Source of the DNA: Gluconobacter frateurii
GTDB taxonomy: Bacteria; Pseudomonadota; Alphaproteobacteria; Acetobacterales; Acetobacteraceae
Assembly (NCBI RefSeq): GCF_002723955.1
Contig: NZ_BEWN01000001.1
Coordinates: forward strand, 744,001 to 808,000
Direction: 5' to 3'
DNA length: 64,000 nt
The notes under the pieces: generated by a model
What the model was told of the DNA's origin: nothing
The model's database searches: none
The model's input: the letters and a program-made list of their open reading frames with translations, nothing else
Program-made: the position numbers and the translations under genes
Part shown: positions 17,722 through 26,597 of the stretch, piece by piece
Position numbering within the stretch: position 1 is the stretch's first letter
Layout of the letters: each line of letters begins with the position of its first letter

Positions 17722-19098
17722 ATGTCCAATCCCGGCACATCCAATAGCGCAGCGATCGAGAATCGGGCGCAGCTCGTCGAGGTTCTGGAGCGTGGCTCCA
17801 AGCCGCAGTCTGAGTGGAAGATTGGCACCGAGCATGAAAAGTTCGGATTTGTGCTGCCGGGACAGGATGATGGTCGTGAGCCGCTGTCACCGCCGCCCTA
17901 TGAGCCAAAAGGGATTGGGGCGCTCCTGCAGAAGCTGGAAGGGCCTGACTGGGCGCCGATTCATGACGGTGAAGCGCTGATCGGACTGGCAGGCCAGAAC
18001 AGTCAGAAAGGTCGGTCGATTTCTCTGGAGCCTGCCGGTCAGTTTGAGCTTTCGGGTGCGCCTGTGGTGTCCCTTCAGGAGACGCAGGCCGAAATGCAGG
18101 AGCATTTTGACCTGATCCGCGGGCCGGCTTCGGAACTCGGGATTGGTTTCCTGCCGTTCGGCTTCCAGCCGCTCTGGAGCCGGGATGCCATGCCGTGGAT
18201 GCCCAAGAGCCGCTACGCCATCATGCGGAATTACATGCCGAAGGTCGGTAGCCTCGGTTTGGATATGATGACGCGAACCTGCACCGTGCAGGTCAATCTG
18301 GACTTTGGCGATGAAGCCGATATGGCCCGCAAGATGCGCGTGTCTCTCGCCCTACAGCCGTTGGCTACAGCGCTGTTTGCCAATTCGCCTTTCGTTGAGG
18401 GCAAGGCGAATGGATATTTGTCCAACCGCGCGCGAATCTGGACGGATGTTGATAATCAGCGAGCCGGTCAGCCTCCGCTGTTCTTCGCGGAAGACTTCGG
18501 TTTCGAGAAATACGTGGATTGGGCGCTGGATGTGCCCATGTATTTCGTTGCACGGGATGGCAAGAATCTGGATGTCAGTGGCTGTTCGTTCCGTCGGTGG
18601 CTGAATGGTGAGCCACAGCCGGGCCTGGAAGGTCTGACGCCCACGATCGGGGATTTCGAGGATCATCTGACGACAGTTTTCCCGGATGTACGCCTCAAGC
18701 AGTTCCTTGAAATGCGTGGTGCAGATGCAGGCCGACCTGAGATGATGGTTGCACAGTCTGCGCTCTGGGTTGGACTATTCTATGATGCAGCGACACTGGA
18801 AGCTGCTGAAAAGCTGGTTCTGGAGCAGCCCTGGGAGGTCTATCAGCAGCTTCGGGCAGACGTTCCTGTCAAGGGCATGCAGGCTGAATTTCCGGGTGGT
18901 CTGAAGACTCTGGCCAAGCGTGTTGTGGCACTCGCCGAGCAGGGCTTGCGCGCCCGTGTCCGCAACGAGGCGCAGTTCCTTGATCCTCTACACCTCATTG
19001 CGGATGGTGGCCCGACTCAGGCCGAGTACTGGCTGGCGCTCTATGAAGGCGCATGGGGTGGCAGTGTGAAGCCGCTGTTCCGCGAAGCCGCTATCTGA
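17722..19098 (+). CDS. gshA: Glutamate-cysteine ligase
   Basis: First step of glutathione synthesis. The 458-residue length and motifs such as WKIGTEHEKFGF near residue 33, GRSISLEPAGQFELSG near residue 95 and MMTRTCTVQVNLDFGD near residue 180 fit the plant/alphaproteobacterial GCS2-type ligase. The rsmE-gshA neighbourhood is common in Alphaproteobacteria. gshB is not in the window. The related EgtA of ergothioneine synthesis is an alternative, but no other ergothioneine genes are nearby. Confidence 0.93.
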   Translation: MSNPGTSNSAAIENRAQLVEVLERGSKPQSEWKIGTEHEKFGFVLPGQDDGREPLSPPPYEPKGIGALLQKLEGPDWAPIHDGEALIGLAGQNSQKGRSISLEPAGQFELSGAPVVSLQETQAEMQEHFDLIRGPASELGIGFLPFGFQPLWSRDAMPWMPKSRYAIMRNYMPKVGSLGLDMMTRTCTVQVNLDFGDEADMARKMRVSLALQPLATALFANSPFVEGKANGYLSNRARIWTDVDNQRAGQPPLFFAEDFGFEKYVDWALDVPMYFVARDGKNLDVSGCSFRRWLNGEPQPGLEGLTPTIGDFEDHLTTVFPDVRLKQFLEMRGADAGRPEMMVAQSALWVGLFYDAATLEAAEKLVLEQPWEVYQQLRADVPVKGMQAEFPGGLKTLAKRVVALAEQGLRARVRNEAQFLDPLHLIADGGPTQAEYWLALYEGAWGGSVKPLFREAAI

Positions 19099-19204
19099 GG
19101 CGAGGCCGAAAGCCAACATTCCGGTTTTTGTGGGAACGCGCTATGCATCAGGAAAGGCGGGGACTTTTGCAACCCACCTCCTGATCGGCAGTTCCAGAGG
19201 AATG

Positions 19205-19834
19205 ATGAACCGTCTTTTCTTCCGCGCGGCTTTGGCCAGCGCTTTCATGTCCGTCACAGTTCTGCCGCTTCCTGCTCTGGCGCAGGCCGTTCCGGCGCAG
19301 CTCCGCCCTGTCGATCAGGGCTGGGTCGCTCGTATTCAGGACACACTGGGGCAGATCACCGTCCTTCAGGCCCGCTTCCAGCAGATCGCTCCCGATGGCA
19401 AAACTGTCGGCGGAACGGCTACGCTGGATCGGCCGGGGCGGATGCGCTTCGATTATGATAGTCCTAGCCCTCTGCTGCTAGTGGCTAACGACGGCAAAGT
19501 TGTTTTTCAGGATCGTAGCGTCGGCCAGGTCACGGTCATTCCTCTGGACCGCACCCCGTTGGGGCTGTTGCTTCGTCCTGATCTGAAACTGTCCGGGGAT
19601 GTGACCGTCACGGGATTTGAACGCAAGAGCGGTCAAATCCGTCTTCAGGTCGAGAAAAGTGACAATCCGGGTGAGGGCAATCTGACGCTTGTTTTCTCGG
19701 AAACGCCGCTGGCTCTGCTGGGGTGGGAAGTTGTGGACGCTCAAGGTCGTACGACGCGTATTGCCCTGTCTGATGTGAAGACGGGTGGAAGCGTGTCCCA
19801 GTCTCTGTTCACGCTTCCAAAATCCGAAGACTGA
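19205..19834 (+). CDS. lolA: Outer-membrane lipoprotein carrier protein LolA
   Basis: Periplasmic chaperone that carries lipoproteins from LolCDE to the outer membrane. The 209-residue protein has a signal peptide ending in ALA/QA near residue 27, then the LolA-type TVLQARFQQ segment, GTATLDRPGRMRFDYDSP (the hydrophobic cavity region) and GWEVVDAQGRTTRIALSD near the C-terminus. Two adjacent ATGs (19202, 19205) follow AGAGG; 19205 has the better spacing. An earlier in-frame start at 19130 would destroy the signal peptide. Confidence 0.92.
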   Translation: MNRLFFRAALASAFMSVTVLPLPALAQAVPAQLRPVDQGWVARIQDTLGQITVLQARFQQIAPDGKTVGGTATLDRPGRMRFDYDSPSPLLLVANDGKVVFQDRSVGQVTVIPLDRTPLGLLLRPDLKLSGDVTVTGFERKSGQIRLQVEKSDNPGEGNLTLVFSETPLALLGWEVVDAQGRTTRIALSDVKTGGSVSQSLFTLPKSED

Positions 19835-19840
19835 TCAGTC
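19829..19840. repeat. 12-bp perfect palindrome across the lolA and rsmI ends
   Basis: GACTGATCAGTC is a perfect palindrome that includes the lolA TGA and the first two bases of the rsmI stop complement. It is too short for a convincing terminator alone. Confidence 0.4.
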
Positions 19841-20780
19841 AGCTCTTCATTTCTTTTGAGAGCTCCAGTGCACGGGCATAAACCGTGCGCTTGGGGAGCT
19901 TGATAATACCTGCGACCAGCGAAGCAGCATCCTTGACGGAGTGACTTTCCAGCGCTTCGCGAAGATGCGTGTCCAGATCATCCGCTCCACTGTCGTCTTC
20001 CGCTGACGGACCAATCAGAAGCGTGATTTCGCCGCGCGGAGCTGTGGTCTGGAAATGAGCCAGCACCTCTGCCAGTGTTCCACGAACCATTTCCTCGAAA
20101 CGCTTCGTCAGTTCGCGGCCAACGGCGGCCTCGCGATCGGGGCCGAAGACGGTAATCAGATCTTCCAGCGTTTCGACGAGGCGATGTGGTCCCTCGTACC
20201 AGATGAGCGTCGAGCGAACGCCGGCTTGTTCCGCTGCTCGGAGTGTAGCAAAGCCGGTCTTGCGCGCCTCACTGCGGGGGGCAGGGAAGCCTAGGAACAT
20301 GAACGGCAGCGGCGGCAGGCCCGAGAGGGTCAGTGCGGTGACAACGGCATTCGGTCCTGGAATGGCCGTAACATGAATACCCGCCGCAATTGCCGCCCGA
20401 ACCAGTCGATATCCCGGGTCTGACACAAGCGGAGTGCCAGCGTCTGACACCACGGCGTATCGCGCACCCGCAGAAAGTTTTTCAATGAGAAACGGGGTAC
20501 GATCCTGTTCGTTATGATCGTGCAGCGTTCTGGTGGGCGTGGAGATGTTGCGCGACATCAGCAATTTTGCCGTCACGCGCGTATCTTCACATAAAATCGC
20601 CTCAACGCTCTGTAAGGTTTCTATCGCGCGTTCGCTGATATCGGCCAGGTTGCCGATTGGCGTCGCAACCAATATCAGTTGTCCCCCCACTTTCGGGCCA
20701 TGCTCCGATGGCGGGGCGGCCGTTAACATTTCAGCCGTATCGCTCAAGGGAGTTTCAGCGGAACATGACTTTTCGGACAT
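19839..20780 (-). CDS. rsmI: 16S rRNA (cytidine1402-2'-O)-methyltransferase
   Basis: 2'-O-methylates C1402 in the decoding centre. The 313-residue tetrapyrrole-methylase fold shows VATPIGNLADISERA near residue 37, EAILCEDTRVT, VVSDAGTPLVSDPGYRLV near residue 113 and IPGPNAVVTALTLSGLP. The start at 20780 is chosen because GAGG lies 6 bp upstream; an upstream in-frame start at 20888 would overlap the divergent gene. As in E. coli, rsmI is divergent from an lpoA-like gene. Confidence 0.95.
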   Translation of the reverse strand: MSEKSCSAETPLSDTAEMLTAAPPSEHGPKVGGQLILVATPIGNLADISERAIETLQSVEAILCEDTRVTAKLLMSRNISTPTRTLHDHNEQDRTPFLIEKLSAGARYAVVSDAGTPLVSDPGYRLVRAAIAAGIHVTAIPGPNAVVTALTLSGLPPLPFMFLGFPAPRSEARKTGFATLRAAEQAGVRSTLIWYEGPHRLVETLEDLITVFGPDREAAVGRELTKRFEEMVRGTLAEVLAHFQTTAPRGEITLLIGPSAEDDSGADDLDTHLREALESHSVKDAASLVAGIIKLPKRTVYARALELSKEMKS

Positions 20781-20821
20781 CTGCATCCTCGGTGACGAAC
20801 TCAAGGCCCTATTCTGGACCG

Positions 20822-22114
20822 ATGAGCCGTCTGCGCAAGGGTGTAAGCACTGGCCTCGCCGCTGGAACCTTCCTGACGCTGACCGCATGTTCGGGGGGAG
20901 GCTCTTCCCTGATCCCGGGTGTTGGCGGCATTCCGGGCATCAGTCAGGCTCCGGGCGCGCACGAAGTCGGCCTGATTCTTCCGCTGACGGGGCGCTATGG
21001 AGCCATCGGCGGCCGTATGCGCGACGCAGCCAAGCTCGCCCTCTCTGCACAGGGTTCCCCCGCGTTGGATGTCCATGACAGCAACGCAGCGGGCGGCGCT
21101 GCACAGGCCGCTCATGATGCCTTGTCGCGCGGGGACGCGATGATCCTGGGACCACTGACTGCTACGGAAACAGCGGCTGTCGCTCCATTGGCGGTTGAGG
21201 CGGGCAAGCCCGTTCTGGCTTTCACCAGCGACTCGACGCAGGCTCGGCCGGGTGTCTGGGTCATGGGTCTCACCCCGGAGCAGCAGGTCCGCCGTATGGT
21301 GGATGCCGCTCGTGCGACAGGACGCAAGACCTTTGCGGCTTTCCTGCCCGACAATGCGCTGGGTCATGCCATGGCAGAAGGTTTGCAGCGCGCCTGCAGT
21401 GACGACGGATTGAAAGATCCGCAGATCGTTTTCCATACAATGGACGCACAGAATATCGACGATGGCATGAAGAGCCTATCGGATATCGCGAACCGCCAGC
21501 CTCCGGCACCAGCGCCTGCAGTGCCTTCCGGCCCGTCAGCCGTGGATCCGACCGCAGACGCTGCACCCGATTCGGCTGCCACGGCCAATCCAGCTCAGGC
21601 AACGCCTCCGCAGCCTGTCGCAGCAGCACCAGTTCCCCCGCCACCATTTGATGCCCTTGTTCTTGCAGATACCGGTATGGAACTCGGTCACATCATCACG
21701 GCGCTACGTGATGATCACATCGACTCCAGTCAGGTTCAGATTATGGGGCCTGCACTTTGGAAAGCGTTTGATGGCAAGCTGAGCGCGCTCCATGGCGCCT
21801 GGTATGCCGCGCCTGATGCCAAGGATCGCAACGGATATGTCGGGCAGTACAAGGCTGTTTATCATCAGGCCCCGTCTCCTGTGACAGATTTCGCCTATGA
21901 TGCAGCGGCGCTTGCCGGAAACCTGATGAAGCAGGGCGGCCCTACGACGGAAGCCCTGACACGGGCTGACGGTTATATGGGGGTAGACGGGTTGTTCCGG
22001 CTGCGGTCGGATGGGCATGTGACCCGCGCTCTGGCAATTTTCCAGATCCAGCGGGGCGGCGGTGCCCGTATCATTGTTCCCGCATCGCGGGATATTGCTG
22101 CGCGTCCGAGCTAA
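20822..22114 (+). CDS. Penicillin-binding protein activator LpoA-like lipoprotein
   Basis: A 430-residue lipoprotein with a periplasmic-binding-protein (LivJ-like) fold. Residues 1-23 form a lipoprotein signal with lipobox LTAC. HEVGLILPLTGRYGAIG begins the fold, and ILGPLTATETAAVAPLA follows. LpoA-type proteins stimulate the transpeptidase PBP1A from the outer membrane. A Pro/Ala-rich insertion of about 50 residues (about 223-274) interrupts the fold. An upstream in-frame ATG at 20765 would overlap rsmI and bury the signal. The synteny with rsmI supports the assignment. Confidence 0.82.
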   Translation: MSRLRKGVSTGLAAGTFLTLTACSGGGSSLIPGVGGIPGISQAPGAHEVGLILPLTGRYGAIGGRMRDAAKLALSAQGSPALDVHDSNAAGGAAQAAHDALSRGDAMILGPLTATETAAVAPLAVEAGKPVLAFTSDSTQARPGVWVMGLTPEQQVRRMVDAARATGRKTFAAFLPDNALGHAMAEGLQRACSDDGLKDPQIVFHTMDAQNIDDGMKSLSDIANRQPPAPAPAVPSGPSAVDPTADAAPDSAATANPAQATPPQPVAAAPVPPPPFDALVLADTGMELGHIITALRDDHIDSSQVQIMGPALWKAFDGKLSALHGAWYAAPDAKDRNGYVGQYKAVYHQAPSPVTDFAYDAAALAGNLMKQGGPTTEALTRADGYMGVDGLFRLRSDGHVTRALAIFQIQRGGGARIIVPASRDIAARPS

Positions 22115-22139
22115 GCCGACACTTCATTTTAAAGAGAAG

Positions 22140-22176
22140 AAACACGCGTCTGTGGCGATCAGCGCGTGTTTTTTTA
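22140..22176 (+). terminator. Rho-independent terminator after the lpoA-like gene
   Basis: Arms AACACGCG (22141-22148) and CGCGTGTT (22163-22170) pair perfectly around a 14-base loop and run straight into a T-tract. Confidence 0.8.
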
Positions 22177-22210
22177 TGTTCGCCTCTAAGTATGAAATCC
22201 GGGAGGCCAC

Positions 22211-22232
22211 CTCAGGAGCGCTTGCTCCTGAG
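22211..22232 (-). terminator. Perfect hairpin at the 3' side of the minus-strand gene at 22240
   Basis: Nine-base perfect arms (22211-22219 and 22224-22232) with a 4-base loop lie 8 bp beyond the stop of the minus-strand gene. No T-run follows, so termination is inferred only from position and stem strength. Confidence 0.5.
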
Positions 22233-22239
22233 AGTATTG

Positions 22240-22623
22240 TCAGGCGGCGTATGTTTCAGCCAGCGGCAGGACTGGGCGGATCGTATGAAGAGCCAGTTCG
22301 AAGCTGGCGTAGCTGCCGAGCTCGTGATTCCGCAGATGATCGATCAGAACCCAGCGCATGCCTTGCGGACGCAGCATGTAAGCCGGATCAGGATTTTCAC
22401 GAACCCAGACGAGAACATGCTCAATCGGGGTCGTTCCATCAAAATTGGTGACGCCAGAGTCGACCGGAGTGATCTCTGCATCGAACAGACCCATCCGCAT
22501 TCCAGCTTCGAGCCACCGGGACAGATATTCACGGTGGCGAGGAAGCACACCCTGTCTCAGGGTAATGACATTGCCCCCCATGGAAACGGGGGAAAGGTCA
22601 AGAAGGGGAGTTGCCTGCGCCAT
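22240..22623 (-). CDS. Conserved-looking hypothetical protein, 127 residues
   Basis: I do not recognise a domain. There is no signal peptide or membrane segment. The protein is rich in charged and aromatic residues, with HREYLSRWLEAGMRMGLFDAE in the middle split by short loops and a patch VRENPDPAYMLRPQGMRWVL. The start at 22623 is supported by GAGGA 8 bp upstream; an earlier ATG at 22641 lacks one. It lies downstream of the lipid A operon, 165 bp from lpxL and on the same strand, so it could be co-transcribed. It is probably a cytosolic protein of the acetic acid bacteria. Confidence 0.7.
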   Translation of the reverse strand: MAQATPLLDLSPVSMGGNVITLRQGVLPRHREYLSRWLEAGMRMGLFDAEITPVDSGVTNFDGTTPIEHVLVWVRENPDPAYMLRPQGMRWVLIDHLRNHELGSYASFELALHTIRPVLPLAETYAA

Positions 22624-22787
22624 CAGGTAAGTCCTCATCAAAGCGGGGCGGAAGAGCCCGGTGATTGCGATGAGGTTAGGCTAAAATCCTAATGGGGCCT
22701 TTCACAATCTTAAATGACGCCAAAACCCCGTCTGGCGACATAAACTTTCTCCACTGTGGCAAATCTGCCATGCGAAAAACGCATAGC

Positions 22788-23702
22788 TCAACATGTTGTT
22801 GTCATATTCCGATACAGATCCTTGCTCCAGCGGCGATGAAGCCAGAGCCACGAACCGGGCCGTTGCTCGATCCATTCCTGAAGGCGGTCGTTGAGACGCT
22901 GGGTAAGAGCCAGAATGTCGGCCTGACGATCCTCCGTCGGCTGGAAGTCGATCGGTTCGTCTACAACAAGCACGAGTCTCGCCGGGCCATCGCGCCGTAC
23001 GTGACCCGTCACGATCAGAGCGTTATGTCTCAGTGCAAACACAGCCGTGGCCGAAGCCGTCATCGCGGGGCGACCGAATAGCTGGGCCTCGATGCCATCG
23101 TTCATTTTCTGATCGCCCAGGACGCCGAGATGGCCACCTTTCGAGAGATGCCTGAGGGCTGCACGTGCTCCTTTGGAGCCTTTCGGAAACATGGGAACGT
23201 CGGCTCCCATGGCTTCCCGGCGCAGGGCATGGATGATGGAATCCACAGTGGGATTGCTCGCCGCGCGGTAGAAGGACGCGAAGGGCATGCCAAAGCGGGC
23301 CACGACAGGCGGCATCAGCTCCCAGTTCCCAATATGACCGGAAAAGAAAATGATCGGCCGTCCCGTAGCTCTGGCCTCTTCGAGGTGCTCCGCACCTTTA
23401 ACCTGCCATCCTGGGCCAGAAGGCGTGTTCTGTTTCAGTTGTCCAACATGCGGAAACTCCGAAACGGTCCGCCCCAGATTTTCCCAACAGTCCCGAACGG
23501 TTTTGCGTCGCTCCTCGCGGGTCATCTGCGGCATGGCCATCTGCAGATTTCGGTCCGCTACCTTGGAAACTGGCAAAAGCGGCCCGAGCGTTCGTGCTAC
23601 CGACCCGCCGAGAGTAGAGGCCACGGAAGGTGGCAGAATGCGGAGCCCGCCCAGCAGGATGCGCACGATCAGGGCTTCTGCCCGATATGAAAGAGAGGTC
23701 AT
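22788..23702 (-). CDS. Lipid A late acyltransferase (LpxL/HtrB family)
   Basis: Transfers a secondary acyl chain to Kdo-lipid A at the inner membrane. The 304-residue protein has an N-terminal hydrophobic anchor, the catalytic GHIGNWELM (HX4E, near residue 121), AFYRAASNP, and GVLGDQKMNDG near residue 197 (the family's D-Q segment). Which acyl chain it adds (LpxL or LpxM role) is not clear. The start overlaps the lpxK stop (ATGA), placing it in the waaA-lpxK-lpxL operon. Confidence 0.9.
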   Translation of the reverse strand: MTSLSYRAEALIVRILLGGLRILPPSVASTLGGSVARTLGPLLPVSKVADRNLQMAMPQMTREERRKTVRDCWENLGRTVSEFPHVGQLKQNTPSGPGWQVKGAEHLEEARATGRPIIFFSGHIGNWELMPPVVARFGMPFASFYRAASNPTVDSIIHALRREAMGADVPMFPKGSKGARAALRHLSKGGHLGVLGDQKMNDGIEAQLFGRPAMTASATAVFALRHNALIVTGHVRRDGPARLVLVVDEPIDFQPTEDRQADILALTQRLNDRLQEWIEQRPGSWLWLHRRWSKDLYRNMTTTC

Positions 23703-24682
23703 GACAGGGGAAAAAGCAGATCCAGAATATGGTCCGGCGCCTTGGGATCTGCCCAGAGCAGCTCGACATTGACGACCGTGACCTGCGCCCGAAAGGCAGG
23801 AGGAAGTTTGACCGCATCCTTGGCTGTGGTCACGAGAGTTGTACCGGACTCCCGGCGCAGCGTTTCAAGGCGCTGAATATCGTTGTTCGAATAGGAATGA
23901 TGGTCTGGAAAAGGCAGGGACCGTACAGGGGTTACGCCGGCATCCTGCAACATGGAAAAGAATTTTTCGGGCCGACCGATCCCGGCAAAGGCAACCACGC
24001 GACGGCCCTGAAGACTCCGGATTTCCGGCCCTGGAACAAGCCGGGCCTGCGCCTTGAACAGAAAAGGTGGAAGGGTCAGCAGGAGATTGTGACGGTCGTC
24101 ACCAATCACGACCACGACCTGTGCCCGTTTCAGAGCATCCATAATCGGTTCTCGCAGCGGCCCCGCTGGCATGACCTGCGCATTCCCGAATCCCACGGAC
24201 CCATCCACAACAAGAATAGAGACGTCCTTGTGCAGGCTGGGATTCTGGAAGCCATCATCCATGACGATGCAGTCTGCGCCTTGGCCAACTGCCAGACGCG
24301 CGGTTTGCCCACGGTCGGACCCGATCCATGTCGGTGCAGCCCGCGCAAGCAGCAAAGGTTCGTCGCCGACATCCCGCGCGCTGGCGCGGCCCGGATTGAC
24401 TTCCAAAGGCCCCCGTTCGCGCCCGCCATGACCGCGGCTAAGAATGTGAGGATGATGTCCACGCTCTGTGAGGCGCTGGACCAGGTCGAGGGTCAGGGGT
24501 GTCTTCCCTGTCCCGCCAACCGTGATGTTGCCACAGCACAGCACGGGAACAGGGGCCTGAAACCCGCTTTTTTTCAGCCGACGGCGCGTCAGACGAGTCG
24601 CGATGGTCCCGAACGGACGCAGCAGGAACGCGGCAGGTCCTATCCGGGGAGCGGACCAGAATCGCGGAGCCTGCAGCTTCAT
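23699..24682 (-). CDS. lpxK: Tetraacyldisaccharide 4'-kinase
   Basis: Phosphorylates the 4' position of the lipid A precursor. The 327-residue protein has an N-terminal membrane-associated helix, the P-loop GNITVGGTGKTPL near residue 50, SRGHGGRE and DVGDEPLLLAR near residues 83-107, and VMDDGFQNPSLHKD near residue 138, all characteristic of LpxK. The ATG at 24682 overlaps the preceding stop. The longer frame to 24778 lies inside the upstream gene and is rejected. Confidence 0.95.
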   Translation of the reverse strand: MKLQAPRFWSAPRIGPAAFLLRPFGTIATRLTRRRLKKSGFQAPVPVLCCGNITVGGTGKTPLTLDLVQRLTERGHHPHILSRGHGGRERGPLEVNPGRASARDVGDEPLLLARAAPTWIGSDRGQTARLAVGQGADCIVMDDGFQNPSLHKDVSILVVDGSVGFGNAQVMPAGPLREPIMDALKRAQVVVVIGDDRHNLLLTLPPFLFKAQARLVPGPEIRSLQGRRVVAFAGIGRPEKFFSMLQDAGVTPVRSLPFPDHHSYSNNDIQRLETLRRESGTTLVTTAKDAVKLPPAFRAQVTVVNVELLWADPKAPDHILDLLFPLS

Positions 24683-26544
24683 CGTCCAAGTGTCTCCAGA
24701 ATGCGAGGGCTCAGCCTTGACACCACGGAGCGCTGAAGCCCCGCCGTCGAGGCTGTGGAGTGTGGTGCGTCCATCCACTCCGCCAGAGTAGCGACATCAC
24801 TGACGATGTGAAGATAATCCTGAAGCAGAATCATGGCCTCACGCCAGTTCTCCATTAACGGCCCAGTCGCGGTCGGGATCCCCAGACGTAAAGGTTCAAA
24901 TGGATTATGTCCGCCGCCTTTGCCAGCCAGGGAGTTTCCGATGAAGCAACTATCGGCCAGACGATAGAACAGCCCCAGCTCTCCAAGTGTATCTGCGATC
25001 CAAACGGGTGTTGCGGCGCTCGGGTCTTGTTCTTGGGATCGACGTGGCAAACCAAACCGCTGGGCCAGTTCTTCTCCGCGGGACGGATGACGGGGAATAA
25101 GGATGGTCAGGAGATCGGGACTCTTCTGTCGCGCAATTGCTGCGGCTTCCAGAACCAGCTCTTCTTCGCCTGGGTGAGTGGAAGCTGCCACAAACACCGG
25201 GCGATTGCCTATCAGAGCTTTCAAGCGCGTCAGTTCCTGTTCGTCACACGACAGGGGAGCTGCATCCTGCTTGAGATCTCCATCTTCATAAACCGGGTTG
25301 GCGCCCAGACTGCGAAAATGCGCAGCGTCTTCTGGCCCACGAGCTGCCACCCAGCTTAGGCGTGAAAACATCCGGCGCGTCAGGGTGCCAGCCTTGGCCC
25401 AGCGTCGGGCAGAACGGTCAGACAGCCGACCATTGATCACCATTGTGGGAATGTTCTGACGACAGCAGGCCGTAATAATCCCCGGCCAGAGTTCACTTTC
25501 TACAAAGACGGCCCCATTCGGCTTCCAGCGCGTGAGGAAGCGTTTGAACCAGCGAGGCACGTCATGCGGTATGAAGCGATGCAGAACTCGCTTTCCGAAT
25601 TCCGGGTGAGCGGCGATGATTTCCGCTCCCGTGACGGTCGCCGTCGTGAAAAGGATCTTCAGATCAGGCTGTCGATCCAGAAGGTCGTCCATCAAGGGGC
25701 GGGCGCAGAGTGTTTCTCCCACACTGGCGGCATGAATCCACAATAGTAAGCCGTTTGGCCTTACGCCACCGCCCAGCCCCATACGTTCGCGGAGCCGATT
25801 TGGCAGTTCACGCCCCCGATGTACGCGGATACGCAGCATGATTGTGAGGGATGGAGCCAGTAAGGTCCCGACTGCTCCCCAGACGCGATCCATCAGGGAC
25901 AGATTTTGTTTCCGGACATTGTCTTCGGCTTGCCGTGAGACTGCGTTGAGCGCATTTCGCAGGGTTTCCGCATCCGGCTGGAAAAGTGGCGCTCCCGTGA
26001 CCATTGATCCTCTGCCAAAAGGCAACGGGAACAGCATTCTGTCCCACGAAGGAAGACGAATGCCATTACAGGCCAGTCCCATGGGCACGACGGCGCAGTT
26101 TGCCAGACGGGAGAGCGCTACGGCGCCGGGCTGGACTTCTTCGGCTGGGCCACGCGGTCCATCGGGCGTAATGGCGACGAAGGCACCGTTCTTAAGCTCC
26201 CGAAGAGCGGTACGCATAACGGCCGCGCCGCCTTTGTCCTTGCCTTTGCTGGAGGACGATCCGTGAATGCCGATAATGCCCCAGGGACGAACGGCATCGG
26301 CAATAAGAAGGCCATCAGCATTGCGGGAGATGAGGACCCTGAGTTTCAGGCGAGGTTCGTGCGCAGTTGCCCAGAACCAGAGAGCCGGAGCCAAGGTGAG
26401 GGAGCGGTGCCAGAAAGCGACTACCGTTCCCTGATCCGGCTGTTGCAGAAGGTCCCGGGAGTCTCGTGAACCGTTCACCTGCCAGCGTGTGGAACGCAGG
26501 CTGGCACCCAGCCAGATACGGATCATGCGCGCGGGCGATATCAT
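24679..26544 (-). CDS. waaA: Fused DUF374 acyltransferase-like domain and Kdo transferase
   Basis: One continuous frame joins two proteins usually encoded separately. Residues about 1-205 are a DUF374 domain related to lysophospholipid acyltransferases, with VVAFWHRSL (His near 46) and TPDGPRGP (126-133). Residues about 218-621 are a 3-deoxy-D-manno-octulosonic acid transferase: WIHAASVGET near 269, NGRLSDRSARRW, and GKGGGHNPFEPLRLGIP near the C-terminus. WaaA adds Kdo to lipid IVA. The start is uncertain: TTG 26580, ATG 26544 and ATG 26526 are in frame and none has a strong ribosome site. The stop overlaps lpxK. Confidence 0.9.
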   Translation of the reverse strand: MISPARMIRIWLGASLRSTRWQVNGSRDSRDLLQQPDQGTVVAFWHRSLTLAPALWFWATAHEPRLKLRVLISRNADGLLIADAVRPWGIIGIHGSSSSKGKDKGGAAVMRTALRELKNGAFVAITPDGPRGPAEEVQPGAVALSRLANCAVVPMGLACNGIRLPSWDRMLFPLPFGRGSMVTGAPLFQPDAETLRNALNAVSRQAEDNVRKQNLSLMDRVWGAVGTLLAPSLTIMLRIRVHRGRELPNRLRERMGLGGGVRPNGLLLWIHAASVGETLCARPLMDDLLDRQPDLKILFTTATVTGAEIIAAHPEFGKRVLHRFIPHDVPRWFKRFLTRWKPNGAVFVESELWPGIITACCRQNIPTMVINGRLSDRSARRWAKAGTLTRRMFSRLSWVAARGPEDAAHFRSLGANPVYEDGDLKQDAAPLSCDEQELTRLKALIGNRPVFVAASTHPGEEELVLEAAAIARQKSPDLLTILIPRHPSRGEELAQRFGLPRRSQEQDPSAATPVWIADTLGELGLFYRLADSCFIGNSLAGKGGGHNPFEPLRLGIPTATGPLMENWREAMILLQDYLHIVSDVATLAEWMDAPHSTASTAGLQRSVVSRLSPRILETLGR

Positions 26545-26597
26545 GGTCAGTCGGGTAGCATGGTCCGGCCTGGCTCGCAAAACTCTGTGACAGAACC

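Noticed and set aside
20657-20821. Longer N-terminal start for the LpoA-like protein
   Set aside because: It would overlap rsmI and bury the lipoprotein signal peptide that begins at 20822.
23729-24736. Plus-strand frame of 335 codons opposite lpxK
   Set aside because: Antisense shadow of lpxK, which has the P-loop and conserved motifs.
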